A DNA stretch of 64,000 nt from Roseateles sp. YR242 (GCF_900109745.1 NZ_FOAV01000010.1:1-64000); one strand, 5' to 3'. Positions 8,938-18,241 are shown, numbered from the stretch's first letter. Program-made: numbers and translations. The notes: generated by a model not told the origin, from the letters alone.

Positions 8938-9867
8938 TTATTTCTTCTTGGCACGCGGATGTGCGGCGTCGTAGACCTTGGCCAGGTGCTGGAAGTCCAG
9001 GCGGGTGTAGACCTGCGTGGTGCTGATGTTGGCGTGGCCCAGCAGTTCCTGGACCCCGCGCAAGTCCCCGCTGGATTGCAGCAGGTGCGAAGCAAATGAG
9101 TGGCGCAGCATGTGCGGGTGCACATGCGTGGGCATGCCGGCATTGAGCGCGCGCTTTTTCAGGCGCTCGCGGATCTGGTTGGCGCTGAGGCGGCGGCCGC
9201 GCTTGTGCACCAGCAGGGCGGGCTCCGCCGCATCGGCCCATTGGGGCCGCACGGCCAGCCATTCCTCGATGGCCTTGAGCGCGGGCCCGCCCAGCGGCAC
9301 GCCTCGACGCTTGGCGCCCTTGCCCAGCACCTGCGCCTCCTGCACCTCAGGCTCGATCCAGCCGCGCGAATCGGGGAAGAAGCGCACGTCCAGGCCCACC
9401 AGCTCCGACACCCGGACACCGCCGCCGTACAGCAGCTCCACGATGCAGCGGTCCAATGCCTCGCCCACCGGGTCGGCATTGGGCTCCTGGTAGTCGGCCA
9501 GGCGCACCGCGTCGTCCACATGCAGCGCCTTGGGCAGCGGCCGCCCCACCTTGGGCGGTCGCAGGTCCACGATGGGGTTGGCGGTGACCAGGCCGTTCTG
9601 GCCCAGCCAGCGGTACCAGCCCCGCCAGGCGGAGAGGATCAACGCCAAGGTGCGCGGCGAGAGATTGGCCTGGTGCAGCTGCGCCAGAAAGCGCCGCGCC
9701 TGATGGGCGCTGAGCCGCAGCAGCGGCACATCACCCGCCGTGGCCAGCGCGTTGAGGCGCTCCAGCGCCTCGGTGTAGAGCGTCAGCGTGCGCTCCGCCA
9801 GGCGGCGCTGCACACGCAGGTGGTCCAGGTAGCGCTGCTGCTCGTCAGTCAGCTTGGGCGGCTGCAT
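8938..9867 (-). CDS. xerC: Tyrosine recombinase XerC
   Basis: XerC with XerD resolves chromosome dimers at dif. The 309-residue protein has the N-terminal core-binding (SAM-like) domain (about 5-95) and the C-terminal catalytic domain with the full residue set: Arg152 (GGVRVSEL), Lys183 (LGKGAKRR), His252 and Arg255 (HPHMLRHSF), His278 (LLGHANIST) and the nucleophile Tyr287 (QVYTR). It overlaps the upstream DUF484 gene by 23 bp. DUF484-xerC is a conserved pair in proteobacteria, and dapF upstream is also typical. Distinction from XerD rests on this synteny. Confidence 0.95.
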   Translation of the reverse strand: MQPPKLTDEQQRYLDHLRVQRRLAERTLTLYTEALERLNALATAGDVPLLRLSAHQARRFLAQLHQANLSPRTLALILSAWRGWYRWLGQNGLVTANPIVDLRPPKVGRPLPKALHVDDAVRLADYQEPNADPVGEALDRCIVELLYGGGVRVSELVGLDVRFFPDSRGWIEPEVQEAQVLGKGAKRRGVPLGGPALKAIEEWLAVRPQWADAAEPALLVHKRGRRLSANQIRERLKKRALNAGMPTHVHPHMLRHSFASHLLQSSGDLRGVQELLGHANISTTQVYTRLDFQHLAKVYDAAHPRAKKK

Positions 9868-10543
9868 GCGGATCCGCGTTCAGCAGGCGCGACAGCGCAG
9901 CGCTGGCGATCTCGCCCACGCGCGTGAGGAACTCCGTGCCCATCTCCGCCGTGTAGCGGGTCGGGTCCGGAGAGCCGAGCACCAGCAGGCCAAATGGCTG
10001 TGCCGGTGCACCAACGGTCAGCGGCACCAGCGCCAGCGAGGCCACGTCCTCTTCCAGCCAGCGCGCCGCCTCGAAGCCGGAGTTGATGCCGCAATACGGC
10101 TGGTTCAGGCTGCTGGTGAAGGTCTTCACATCACCGCTGACCTCGGAGGCGAACGGCGTCAGCGCATGGCCCGTGTTCACATTCCACAGGCGCAGGTTGG
10201 CCTGGGGGATGAGAAATTGATGGCGCAGCTCACGCAGCAGCACGTCCGGCAGCTGGGTTTCGTCGCGGGTGAGCATCAGGGCCAGCGTCCAGCGGTGCAG
10301 GCGGTCGGCAATGGCCACGTTCTCCTGGCCGTTGCGGATCATCTCGACGATCTTGTGCTCCAGGCCCCGGATCTTGTCCCGCAGCAACTCCGCCTGCCGC
10401 TCCTGCAGCGAAACCGCACGCTGGCCATGCGGATGGGAGATGCGCACATTGGCCAGCAGCTCGGCGTGACGCTCGAAGAAGCCGGGGTCGTTCGCCAGGT
10501 AGTCGGCGATGTCTTGTTCGGTAATGCCTTCGATGCCGCTCAC
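9845..10543 (-). CDS. DUF484 family protein
   Basis: The 232 residues start with the conserved [20 protein letters not shown] segment of DUF484, followed by a coiled-coil region (about 45-80, many Glu/Arg/Gln) and a GAF-like domain (about 90-225). The function of the family is unknown; it is nearly always found between dapF and xerC. The start is a GTG at 10541-10543 that overlaps the dapF stop (GTGA), indicating translational coupling. The 3' end overlaps xerC by 23 bp. Confidence 0.92.
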   Translation of the reverse strand: MSGIEGITEQDIADYLANDPGFFERHAELLANVRISHPHGQRAVSLQERQAELLRDKIRGLEHKIVEMIRNGQENVAIADRLHRWTLALMLTRDETQLPDVLLRELRHQFLIPQANLRLWNVNTGHALTPFASEVSGDVKTFTSSLNQPYCGINSGFEAARWLEEDVASLALVPLTVGAPAQPFGLLVLGSPDPTRYTAEMGTEFLTRVGEIASAALSRLLNADPHAAAQAD

Positions 10544-11406
10544 AGTTCGATTTCTCCTTCAAAGACAGTCTGCGCCGGGCCTGTCATGTAGACCGACGCC
10601 TTCAGGCCCTGGCTGATGCCGGCCCATTCGATGCGAAGGTCGCCCCCATGGGTGTGGACCTCGACGGCCTCGTCCAGCCAGCCCAGCCGGATGCCGGCCA
10701 CCACGGCCGCACAGGCGCCCGTGCCACAGGCCAGCGTTTCGCCGCTGCCGCGTTCAAACACACGCAGCTTCACTTCCGTGCGGCTGATGATCTGCAGGAA
10801 ACCGGCATTCACGCGGCGGGGGAAACGTTCATGCCCCTCCACCTGGGGGCCGATGAGGGCCACCGGCGCATGCGCCACGTCGTCCACACGCTGCACGGCG
10901 TGGGGGTTGCCCATGGAGAGCACCGCCACCTCCGCCGAGATGCCGTCACCCAGCGCCAGCGGCCACAGCGCGAAGCCGTTTTCCAGGCGCGGGGTCAGGC
11001 CTTCCGGCTGGAACGGCACCTGGGGCAGGTCGAAGATGGGCTCGCCCATGTCCACGGTGACCCGGCCGTCCTCGCGCAGGCGCAGCTCCAGAATCTTGTT
11101 GACGGTCTGCACACGGACCGTGCGCTTGTCAGTCAGGCCCTTGTCCACCACGTAGCGCACGAAGCAGCGTGAGCCGTTGCCGCAATGCTCCACCTCGGAG
11201 CCGTCCGCATTGAAGATGCGGTAGCCGAAGTCCACGCCGGGGGTCTGCGATGCTTCAATGACCAGTACCTGGTCACACCCCACGCCAAACCGCCGGTCCG
11301 CCACATGGCGGAGCTGGTCGGCCGTCAGACGCATGGGGTGCTGCGTGGCGTCCAGCACGACGAAGTCGTTGCCGGCACCATGCATCTTGGTGAAGCGCAG
11401 TTTCAT
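10540..11406 (-). CDS. dapF: Diaminopimelate epimerase
   Basis: DapF interconverts LL- and meso-diaminopimelate, for lysine and peptidoglycan synthesis. The 288-residue protein begins [19 protein letters not shown], the standard N-terminus, which fixes the start at 11406 although the frame is open further upstream. The two active-site cysteines are in EHCGNGSRC (Cys75) and ACGTGAC (Cys227). The gene is 45 bp downstream of the lpxL-like gene and its stop overlaps the DUF484 GTG start by 4 bp. Confidence 0.97.
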   Translation of the reverse strand: MKLRFTKMHGAGNDFVVLDATQHPMRLTADQLRHVADRRFGVGCDQVLVIEASQTPGVDFGYRIFNADGSEVEHCGNGSRCFVRYVVDKGLTDKRTVRVQTVNKILELRLREDGRVTVDMGEPIFDLPQVPFQPEGLTPRLENGFALWPLALGDGISAEVAVLSMGNPHAVQRVDDVAHAPVALIGPQVEGHERFPRRVNAGFLQIISRTEVKLRVFERGSGETLACGTGACAAVVAGIRLGWLDEAVEVHTHGGDLRIEWAGISQGLKASVYMTGPAQTVFEGEIEL

Positions 11407-11451
11407 GAGGGGATTATCACCGTGGTGCAGGGCTGCGGGCAGCGCCGCCAT

Positions 11452-12342
11452 TCAGCGTTGGTAAAGCGACGGCTCTCCCGGCGGCCGGGTCTTGAAGCGC
11501 TTGTGCACCCAGAAATATTGCGCCGGGTTCTCCAGGATGCGGGCCTCCAGCCATTCGTTGAAGCGGCGCGCGTCACCTTCCAGGTCGCCACTGGGGAAGT
11601 TCTCCAGGGCGTCATAGGCCGTGATGCGGATGCCCTCGCCCTTGGGCAGCATGGTCACCACCACCGGCTGCACCACCATCTTCATGGTCTGGGCGATCTT
11701 GGCCGGCGCCAGCAAGGTGTTGGCCGGTACGCCGAAGAAGGGAACAAAGGCCGAATCCTTGGGGCCGAAGTCCATGTCCGGCAGGTTCAGGAAGCCAAAG
11801 CCGTCCCGGATGTAGCGCAGGATGCTGCGCACGCCTTCATGCCGGTCCGCCAGCTTGACCGTGCCAAATCGCGAGCGCGCCCGGCGCAAGGCTGCGTCAA
11901 ACAAGGCATTGCTCTGCCGCTGGTAAATGCTGCAGCCCGGCTTGGCCTGGTTGAGCATGATGGCCGGGCCCACCCAGTCCAGGCCCACGAAGTGCGGCAT
12001 CAGCCACATCACTGAGCGGTCCACCTGCTCGGAGAGCTTCATATTGCCCTCCAGCTTCATCAACCGCTGCAGCCGCTGTGCGGACGCAAACCAGAGCAGC
12101 CCGCGCTCCAGCAGGCTGCGGCCCAGCCAGCCGAAGTGCTCTTTCACCAAGGCCTCGCGTTCGGCCAACGGCATCTGCGGAAAGCACAGCTCCACGTTGC
12201 GCAGGGCCACCCGGCGGCGGGAACCCGCCAGCTTGTGCAGCAGCCTGCCCAGCCCCCAGCCCATCGCGGCCAGCCAGCGCAGCGGCAGCCAATGAAGCAG
12301 CCACAGGAGCCCGATCAATGCATAAGTCGCCAGTTTTCCCAT
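11452..12342 (-). CDS. lpxL: Lipid A biosynthesis acyltransferase (LpxL/HtrB family)
   Basis: Members transfer a secondary acyl chain from acyl-ACP to lipid A at the inner membrane. The protein has an N-terminal hydrophobic anchor (LATYALIGLLWLLHWLPLRW), the catalytic HX4D motif HFVGLD about 110 residues into the protein, and the family's PFFGVPA and VHKRFKTRP segments near the C-terminus. From ATG 12342 (MGKLATYAL) it has 296 residues, normal for LpxL; ATG 12357 would add five residues. Only one acyltransferase lies here, where related genomes often have two in tandem. The gene is divergent from metK. Confidence 0.9.
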   Translation of the reverse strand: MGKLATYALIGLLWLLHWLPLRWLAAMGWGLGRLLHKLAGSRRRVALRNVELCFPQMPLAEREALVKEHFGWLGRSLLERGLLWFASAQRLQRLMKLEGNMKLSEQVDRSVMWLMPHFVGLDWVGPAIMLNQAKPGCSIYQRQSNALFDAALRRARSRFGTVKLADRHEGVRSILRYIRDGFGFLNLPDMDFGPKDSAFVPFFGVPANTLLAPAKIAQTMKMVVQPVVVTMLPKGEGIRITAYDALENFPSGDLEGDARRFNEWLEARILENPAQYFWVHKRFKTRPPGEPSLYQR

Positions 12343-12359
12343 CCGTGCCAATTCCATAT

Positions 12360-12382
12360 GGCGGCAAGGTGCCGCCTTTTTT
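12360..12382 (+). terminator. Terminator-like hairpin just upstream of the metK promoter
   Basis: GGCGGCA (12360-12366) pairs perfectly with TGCCGCC (12370-12376) across a 3-base loop and is followed by six T (12377-12382). On the + strand this is a textbook intrinsic terminator, yet there is no rightward gene before it; it would stop antisense transcription through lpxL from reading into metK. On the other strand it lies at the very start of lpxL, before a start at 12357 or in the leader of one at 12342. Confidence 0.5.
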
Positions 12383-12383
12383 C

Positions 12384-12389
12384 TATAAT
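12384..12389 (+). promoter_or_regulatory. -10 element of the metK promoter
   Basis: A perfect TATAAT lies here. Transcription would start near 12396, immediately before the structured leader at 12399. No good -35 hexamer is present at the standard distance, where GCGGCA is found as part of the preceding hairpin. Confidence 0.55.
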
Positions 12390-12398
12390 GCGCCCGTC

Positions 12399-12476
12399 GC
12401 CGAGTTAATTTGGACAACTTGCGGGGCGACTCATAAATCCCGCTAAAGCGTTCGCCGCCTGACTCCCAGCTCGGCA
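12399..12476 (+). ncRNA. Candidate SAM-II-type riboswitch in the metK leader
   Basis: The leader can fold as the H-type pseudoknot of SAM-II. P1 is GAGUU 12402-12406 with GACUC 12428-12432. The conserved AAUUUGG follows P1 at 12407-12413. The pseudoknot stem P2 is GCGGG 12421-12425 with CCCGC 12439-12443. AUAAAU (12433-12438) sits between the P1 and P2 3' strands, and UAAAG follows P2 at 12444-12448. The order and the AUUU/AUAAA/GCUAAA signatures match what I recall of SAM-II aptamers. A competing 8-bp helix, 12399-12406 with 12468-12475, shares the P1 5' strand and would be a natural switch. The ligand logic fits, since metK makes SAM. The assignment is by eye, without a covariance search. 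Confidence 0.6.
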
Positions 12477-12506
12477 ACGCCCGTAGACTGAACACAGGAG
12501 TTTAAA

Positions 12507-13685
12507 TTGGCGAGCGATTTCCTCTTCACCTCGGAATCCGTGTCCGAAGGCCATCCGGACAAGGTGGCCGACCAGATCTCCGACGCGATCCTGGACGCCA
12601 TCCTGGCGCAGGACCCGCGCTCGCGCGTAGCGGCCGAGACCTTGTGCAACACCGGCCTGGTGGTGCTGGCCGGTGAAATCACCACCAACGCGCATGTGGA
12701 CTACATCCAGGTCGCCCGCGACACCATCAAGCGCATCGGCTACGACAACACCGAGTACGGCATCGATTACAAGGGCTGCGCGGTGCTGGTGGCCTACGAC
12801 AAGCAGAGCAACGACATCGCCCAGGGCGTGGACCAGGCCTCGGACGACCACCTGAACACCGGTGCCGGCGACCAGGGCCTGATGTTCGGCTACGCCTGTG
12901 ACGAAACGCCGGAGCTGATGCCCGCACCGATCTACTACGCGCACCGCCTGGTGGAACGCCAGGCCCAGCTGCGCAAGGACGGCCGGCTGCCCTTCCTGCG
13001 CCCGGACGCCAAGAGCCAGGTGACCATGCGTTATGTCAACGGCAAGCCGCACAGCGTGGACACCGTGGTGCTCTCCACCCAGCACGCGCCGGAAATGTCG
13101 CTGGGCGACAAGATGAAGCCCGAGTTCTACGAGGCCGTCATCGAGGAAATCATCAAGCCGGTGCTGCCCAAGGAATGGCTGCAGGACACCAAGTACCTGG
13201 TCAACCCGACCGGCCGCTTCGTCATCGGCGGCCCGCAAGGCGATTGCGGCCTGACCGGCCGCAAGATCATCGTGGACACCTACGGCGGCGCCTGCCCGCA
13301 CGGTGGTGGCGCGTTCTCCGGCAAGGATCCCACCAAGGTGGACCGCTCCGCCGCGTACGCCGCCCGTTATGTGGCCAAGAACATCGTGGCGGCCGGCCTG
13401 GCACGTCAGTGCCAGATCCAGGTGGCCTACGCCATCGGCGTGGCCCGCCCGATGAACGTGACCGTCTACACGGAAGGCACCGGCGTGATCCCGGACGAGC
13501 AGATCGCCGCCCTGGTGAACGAGCACTTCGACCTGCGCCCCAAGGGCATCATCCAGATGCTGGACCTGCTGCGCCCGATCTACGCCAAGACGGCCGCGTA
13601 CGGCCACTTCGGCCGTGAAGAACCGGAATTCACCTGGGAGCGCACCGACCGCGCCAAGGCCCTGCGCGCCGCTGCAGGCCTCTGA
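12507..13685 (+). CDS. metK: S-adenosylmethionine synthetase
   Basis: MetK makes SAM from methionine and ATP. The 392-residue protein begins [18 protein letters not shown] after the start codon, the standard N-terminus with the His-Pro-Asp ATP-binding motif. It has the family's [12 protein letters not shown] (about residues 115-126) and [16 protein letters not shown] (about 267-282) signatures. The start is TTG at 12507, with AACACAGGAG ending 6 bases upstream; no ATG fits, so weak initiation may be part of its control. The structured leader at 12399-12476 probably senses SAM. A strong terminator follows at 13788. Confidence 0.97.
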   Translation: MASDFLFTSESVSEGHPDKVADQISDAILDAILAQDPRSRVAAETLCNTGLVVLAGEITTNAHVDYIQVARDTIKRIGYDNTEYGIDYKGCAVLVAYDKQSNDIAQGVDQASDDHLNTGAGDQGLMFGYACDETPELMPAPIYYAHRLVERQAQLRKDGRLPFLRPDAKSQVTMRYVNGKPHSVDTVVLSTQHAPEMSLGDKMKPEFYEAVIEEIIKPVLPKEWLQDTKYLVNPTGRFVIGGPQGDCGLTGRKIIVDTYGGACPHGGGAFSGKDPTKVDRSAAYAARYVAKNIVAAGLARQCQIQVAYAIGVARPMNVTVYTEGTGVIPDEQIAALVNEHFDLRPKGIIQMLDLLRPIYAKTAAYGHFGREEPEFTWERTDRAKALRAAAGL

Positions 13686-13787
13686 CCGCGCCTCGGAGCG
13701 GGCTGCGCAACATGTCACGGTCTGCGCAAAAACCCGGTGCAAAGCGGGCGTAGTGCGCGCGCAAGTGCCGGCAATACCCCTCACTCA

Positions 13788-13811
13788 GGGCCGCCTTCAG
13801 CGGCCCTTTTT
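13788..13811 (+). terminator. Intrinsic terminator of metK
   Basis: GGGCCGC (13788-13794) and GCGGCCC (13800-13806) form a perfect 7-bp GC stem with a 5-base loop, followed by TTTTT. It lies about 100 bases after the metK stop and 27 bases before the next ATG, so metK is probably monocistronic. Confidence 0.85.
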
Positions 13812-13837
13812 CATTGGGGCGTGGGCAAAATCATGGC

Positions 13838-14872
13838 ATGCACGCCGCACCGACTCCGCTGACCATTCTCATCGTCGACGACCAGAACGCGACCCGTATC
13901 GCGTTGACGGCCGAACTCGACCGTGTGGGCCATCGCGTGCTGGAAGCGGACAGTGCGGAATGGGGCCTGGAGCTCTTCCGCCGCTATCGCCCTGACGTGG
14001 TGTTGATGGACGTGGAAATGCCAGGCCATGACGGCTACTGGACCGCCCGCGAAATGCGTGCGGCGGAGCCCGGTGGCTGGACCCCCATCATCTTCCTCTC
14101 GCAGTTCAAGCAGGACCTGGACGTCTGGAAGGGCATCGAATCCGGCGGCGATGACTATCTGGTCAAGCCCGTCTCCCCGATGATCCTGCACGCCAAGCTG
14201 CGCGCCATGCAGCGCCTGGCGCAGATGCGCCAGCGGCTGGTGACGATGTCCGAGGAACTGCGGGCCGCCAATGCGCAGCTGGAGGAACTCTCCAGCGTGG
14301 ACGCCCTCACCGGCCTGATGAACCGGCGCGCGCTGGACGCCCGCCTGCAGCAGCAACTGGACCTGGCCCGCCGGGAAGGCAAGCCGTTGACGCTGATGCT
14401 GTGCGATGTGGACCACTTCAAGCGCTACAACGACGCCGCCGGCCACGTGGCGGGTGACGCCTGCCTGCGCCGTGTCGGCCAGTTGCTGAAGGAGACCTGC
14501 CGCCGCCCCAGCGACTGCGCCGGCCGTTACGGCGGCGAGGAATTCGCCCTGGTGCTGCCCAACACACCGCGCTCCGGCGCGATGACCTATGCGCGAGCGC
14601 TGATGCGCACCATCGAGCTGACCGCCATCCCTCATCCGGACTCGCCCACCAGCCCCAACATCACACTCTCCGGCGGCATCACCACCTGCCTGCCCGACGA
14701 AAGCACCAGCGCGGAAGGCTTGATCATCCGCGCCGACGAGGCGCTCTACAACGCCAAGTCCACCGGCCGCAACCGCTTCTTCAGCTTCGAGATGCAGATG
14801 AACACGCAGGAGCAGAAGTCGACCTTTGGTGCCATCGATGCCGGCGTGGTGCGCAAGGATCCGCCGGCCTGA
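13838..14872 (+). CDS. Response regulator with GGDEF output (diguanylate cyclase)
   Basis: The protein would make c-di-GMP in response to phosphorylation. From ATG 13838 it has 344 residues: a receiver domain (about 8-125) with acidic Asp14/Asp15, phospho-acceptor Asp58 (VVLMDVE), Ser88 and Lys110 (LVKP); a short coiled coil (about 125-152); and a GGDEF domain (about 153-320). The active site is GGEEF (232-236), a functional variant, and RPSD (223-226) lies exactly five residues before it, so the inhibitory I-site is present. No histidine kinase gene is adjacent. The receiver-GGDEF architecture resembles PleD/WspR-type proteins. It follows the metK terminator and appears to be transcribed alone. 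Confidence 0.93.
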   Translation: MHAAPTPLTILIVDDQNATRIALTAELDRVGHRVLEADSAEWGLELFRRYRPDVVLMDVEMPGHDGYWTAREMRAAEPGGWTPIIFLSQFKQDLDVWKGIESGGDDYLVKPVSPMILHAKLRAMQRLAQMRQRLVTMSEELRAANAQLEELSSVDALTGLMNRRALDARLQQQLDLARREGKPLTLMLCDVDHFKRYNDAAGHVAGDACLRRVGQLLKETCRRPSDCAGRYGGEEFALVLPNTPRSGAMTYARALMRTIELTAIPHPDSPTSPNITLSGGITTCLPDESTSAEGLIIRADEALYNAKSTGRNRFFSFEMQMNTQEQKSTFGAIDAGVVRKDPPA

Positions 14873-14960
14873 CCGCGCCCGCCGCGCCTCGATCACCCTC
14901 CTGCCAGAATCAGGCGCGGCCCGGGATTAACGTCCAAGGCTTCGCTTGGACCTGACCCCG

Positions 14961-16061
14961 ATGCCAGTGATCGACCACGACGCCCTGCGCCGCCACGCCA
15001 TCGCCCGCACGCTGTTTCCGCCCACCACCTTGCTGCGGGCCATCCGGCGGCTGGGTTTTGTCCAGGCCGACCCTATCCGCGCGCCCGCGCGGGCACAGGA
15101 CCTGATCCTGATGCACCGGGTCAAGGACTACCGGGCCGGAGATCTGGAAGCCCGCTACGCGAAGCTGCCGGTGGAGGAGGACTGCCTGGTCAATTACGGC
15201 TTCCTGCCGCGTGAACACCTGGCACTGATGCATCCACGCACGGCCAAGAAGGCCTGGGACGAGGACACCCATGCCCGCGCCGCCGAATTGCTGGCCTTTG
15301 TGCAGCAGAAGGGCCGGACCCATCCCGCCGACGCGCTGGAGGCCTTCAGCCACCACGGGCGGGTGACCGGCTATTGGGGTGGCGAGCTGAACGCCAGCAC
15401 CCAGCTGCTGGACGGCATGCATTACCGCGGGCTGCTGCGGGTGGCCCGCCGCGATGCGGGCACGCGTGTCTACGAGGCGATCCAACATGCCCTTCAGGAA
15501 GACAGCCCGCAGACCCGCCGCGCCCGCGCCGAGGCGTTGCTGGACCTGATCGTCTCGCTGTATGCGCCGCTGCCGGCGGCCAGCCTGGGTTATCTCACCC
15601 GGCTGCTCGGCTACGGCGCACCGCATCTGCAGGCGGAGGCGCGCGCGGTCTGCCAGGACGCGGCGCAGCGCTACGGCCATGCCAAGGTGGACGGAGAACG
15701 CTGGTTCTGGCCGGCCGACGAGCAACCCGCCGCACGCCGCCACCGGGTGGAGATGGAGCGGCTGCGCTTCCTGGCCCCTTTTGACCCGCTGGTGTGGGAC
15801 AGGCGCCGGTTCGAGCGGCTCTGGGGCTGGGCCTATCGCTTCGCGGCCTACACCCCGGCGGCCAAACGCACCATGGGCCACTACGCGCTGCCCATGCTCT
15901 GGGGCGATCAGATGATCGGCTGGGCCAACCTGAAGGTGGTGAAGGCCCGGCTGGTGCCCGACCTGGGCTTCATCGAGAAGCGCCCCAAGGCACCGGTGTT
16001 CCGTACGGCGCTGGATGAAGCGCTGTACAGAACGTCGGCGTTCCTGGGGCTGGAGGACTGA
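14961..16061 (+). CDS. YcaQ/AlkZ-like winged-helix protein (crosslink repair DNA glycosylase family)
   Basis: The 366-residue protein matches the HTH_42 (formerly DUF1006) family: LRAIRRLGFVQADPIRAPAR near the N-terminus contains the Gln-x-Asp catalytic signature of YcaQ/AlkX enzymes, and the C-terminal part has the conserved FLAPFDPLVWDRRRFERLWG and YALPMLWGDQMIGWANLK segments. Family members remove bulky alkylated bases or unhook interstrand crosslinks. ATG 14961 (MPVIDHDALRR) is preferred; an upstream TTG at 14946 is possible. It converges on the aldo/keto reductase with a 15-bp gap. Substrate is not predictable from sequence. Confidence 0.85.
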   Translation: MPVIDHDALRRHAIARTLFPPTTLLRAIRRLGFVQADPIRAPARAQDLILMHRVKDYRAGDLEARYAKLPVEEDCLVNYGFLPREHLALMHPRTAKKAWDEDTHARAAELLAFVQQKGRTHPADALEAFSHHGRVTGYWGGELNASTQLLDGMHYRGLLRVARRDAGTRVYEAIQHALQEDSPQTRRARAEALLDLIVSLYAPLPAASLGYLTRLLGYGAPHLQAEARAVCQDAAQRYGHAKVDGERWFWPADEQPAARRHRVEMERLRFLAPFDPLVWDRRRFERLWGWAYRFAAYTPAAKRTMGHYALPMLWGDQMIGWANLKVVKARLVPDLGFIEKRPKAPVFRTALDEALYRTSAFLGLED

Positions 16062-16076
16062 GCGCTCAGGTTCCCG

Positions 16077-17132
16077 TCACGCCGCCTTCAACGGCGCAGG
16101 CGTGGAGCCGTTGAGCAACGCCATCGAGACCTCCGGATATCGCAGGCCGGACACCGGATGCAATGCCAGCAGTGCGGCCAGCTCTTCGCGCAGAACGTCA
16201 TTGAAGCGCAGCCGGGCCGCCCGGGCGTTTTCTTCCAGGCGCGCCATGCTGCGGGTGCCGGGGATCGGCACGATGTCCGGGCCCCGGTCCAGCAGCCAAC
16301 CCAGTGCCAGTTGCGCCGCCGTCATGCCGTGGTCGGCAGCCAGCGCGCCAAGTGCATCGGCCAGGCCGAGGTTGGCACGCAGGTGGGCCGGCTGGAAGCG
16401 CGGGTTGAGCCGGCGCCAGTCGTCGGTGGCCAGTTGATCGGGGCTGCGGATGGCGCCGGTCAGGAACCCACGGCCCAGCGGGCTGTAGGGCACCAGCGCA
16501 ATGCCCAGCTCGCGGCAGGTCGGCAAGATCTCCTCTTCGACGTCACGGGTCCAGAGCGAATACTCGCTCTGCACGGCCGTGATGGGGTGGACACGATGGG
16601 CGCGGCGGATGGTCTCGGCTGACGCCTCCGACAGCCCCAGATGGCGCACCTTGCCCGAACGCACCAGTTCGGCCATGGCGCCCACGGTGTCCTCGATGGG
16701 CACCTGGGCATCCACCCGGTGCAGGTAGTACAGGTCGATGTGGTTCACGCCCAGGCGGCGCAGGCTGGCATCGCAGGAGCGATGCACGTTGGCGGGGCTG
16801 CCGTCCACACCGCTGGAGAGCCCTTCGGCACTGCGCACGATGCCGAACTTGGTGGCCAGCACCACCTCGCGGCGGCGGTTGACCAGCAGCCCGGAGAGCA
16901 GGCGCTCGTTGGTGCCTTCGCCATAGATGTCCGACGTATCCAGGAAATTCATGCCCAGGTCCAGGGCGCGGTGCAGCACGGCCAGCGAGTGGCCGTCGTC
17001 GGCCGGGCCGTAGTAATCGGACATGCCCATGCAGCCCAGGCCGAGGGCGGACACTTCAGGACCATGGGCGCCCAGGCGGCGGCGGGGCACCTGAGGCAGC
17101 TGGTTGAGGGGTTCACGGGTGAAGACGGTCAT
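16077..17132 (-). CDS. Aldo/keto reductase
   Basis: This is a 351-residue NADPH-dependent oxidoreductase with the complete catalytic tetrad: Asp65 (FLDTSD), Tyr70 (IYGEG), Lys95 (ATKFG) and His138 (YYLHRVD). The [15 protein letters not shown] and PIPGTRS segments place it among YakC/AKR13-like enzymes. The substrate is unknown. An AraC-family regulator starts divergently at 17315, the typical arrangement for a reductase controlled by its neighbour. Confidence 0.93.
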   Translation of the reverse strand: MTVFTREPLNQLPQVPRRRLGAHGPEVSALGLGCMGMSDYYGPADDGHSLAVLHRALDLGMNFLDTSDIYGEGTNERLLSGLLVNRRREVVLATKFGIVRSAEGLSSGVDGSPANVHRSCDASLRRLGVNHIDLYYLHRVDAQVPIEDTVGAMAELVRSGKVRHLGLSEASAETIRRAHRVHPITAVQSEYSLWTRDVEEEILPTCRELGIALVPYSPLGRGFLTGAIRSPDQLATDDWRRLNPRFQPAHLRANLGLADALGALAADHGMTAAQLALGWLLDRGPDIVPIPGTRSMARLEENARAARLRFNDVLREELAALLALHPVSGLRYPEVSMALLNGSTPAPLKAA

Positions 17133-17314
17133 GGCGGCACTCCTTGGTTCTAGCTGCGTTGGCGAGGCCAGTGGGCCTCAACGCGGCGATGTCGAGAGCT
17201 TAGGAATTCACCCCCTCCCGCAACCAGCGCAAAGCTCGCACTTCATTGCCCAATCCTCCAGACCCCTTGCGCGCACCCTGTGCATGCGCGCGTTCTATTT
17301 GCACAATCCACGGC

Positions 17315-18241
17315 ATGGTTGCCCCCACATCCCTCCCCCTGGCCGACGAACTGCAGGCGCTGCGCGCCCAGATGGTGGATCTCACCCTGCGCCACGTGCC
17401 TGGCGAAGGCTCCCACCAGAGCGCGATTTCCTGCCTGCACCTGGTCCGGGCCTGCAGCACCACGCCCAAGGGCCCTGCGCTGTACGAACCCGGTGTGGTC
17501 ATCGTGCTGCAGGGCCGCAAGAAAGTGGAGCTGGGGCAGGAAACGCTCTTTTACGACCCGCTGCACTTCCTGCTCGTCTCCATGACCATGCTGCCGCGTG
17601 GGCAGGTGGTGGATGCCACGCCGGAGAAGCCGTATCTCTGCATCCGCGTGAGTTGCGATACCCAGACCCTGGCCGACCTGATGCTGGAGGTCGGGCCCAT
17701 GAGTTCCGATGCCACGCCGCAGCCCCAGAGCGGGCTGAACGTGGCGCCGGTGGACGCCCCGCTGCTGGGCGCCGGCCTGCGGCTGATGCAGTTGCTGGAC
17801 AACCCGCAGGACCAGCGGGTGCTGGGGCCGCTGCTGCAACGCGAGATCTTCTATCGCGTGCTGACAGGGCCGCTGGGCCCGCGCCTGCGCTCACTGGCGC
17901 AGCAGGACAGCGCCACGCGCCGGCTCTCCCGTGCCATTGACGAACTCACGCGCCGCTTCAACGAGCCGCTCAGCATCGAGCAACTGGCGGAGGTGGCCCA
18001 CATGAGCCCTTCCACGCTTCATCAGCGCTTCAAGCAACTGACCAGCTTCTCGCCGATGCAGTACCAGAAGCAGCTGCGCCTGCAACATGCCCGGCGCCTG
18101 ATGCTGGCGGAAGGCCTGGACGCGGCCAGCGCGGCGCACCAGGTGGGCTATGAAAGCGCCTCGCAGTTCAGCCGTGAATACCGCCGGCTCTTTGGCACGC
18201 CACCGCGTGCGGATATCGAGCAGATCCTGCGGGCGAGTTGA
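17315..18241 (+). CDS. AraC family transcriptional regulator (AraC_N cupin plus HTH_18)
   Basis: From ATG 17315 (MVAPTSLPLADELQ) the protein has 308 residues. The N-terminal half is the AraC_N cupin-like domain (GVVIVLQGRKKVELG, LVSMTMLPRG). The C-terminal 100 residues contain two helix-turn-helix motifs (IEQLAEVAHMSPSTLHQRFK and HQVGYESASQFSREYRRLFG). The frame is open to 17246, but the later ATG gives the usual family N-terminus. Proteins of this subgroup often lie beside aldo/keto or alcohol dehydrogenases and activate them, so the reductase at 16077-17132 is the likely target. Confidence 0.9.
   Translation: MVAPTSLPLADELQALRAQMVDLTLRHVPGEGSHQSAISCLHLVRACSTTPKGPALYEPGVVIVLQGRKKVELGQETLFYDPLHFLLVSMTMLPRGQVVDATPEKPYLCIRVSCDTQTLADLMLEVGPMSSDATPQPQSGLNVAPVDAPLLGAGLRLMQLLDNPQDQRVLGPLLQREIFYRVLTGPLGPRLRSLAQQDSATRRLSRAIDELTRRFNEPLSIEQLAEVAHMSPSTLHQRFKQLTSFSPMQYQKQLRLQHARRLMLAEGLDAASAAHQVGYESASQFSREYRRLFGTPPRADIEQILRAS

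Noticed and set aside
8927-9262. Extension of the barrel protein gene to a start inside xerC
   Set aside because: The extra residues are the xerC sequence in another frame; xerC is complete to 8938 and the signal peptide lies further downstream.
12405-13784. A 459-codon - strand open frame opposite metK
   Set aside because: Antisense of a certain gene, and low-complexity His/Gly/Val sequence.
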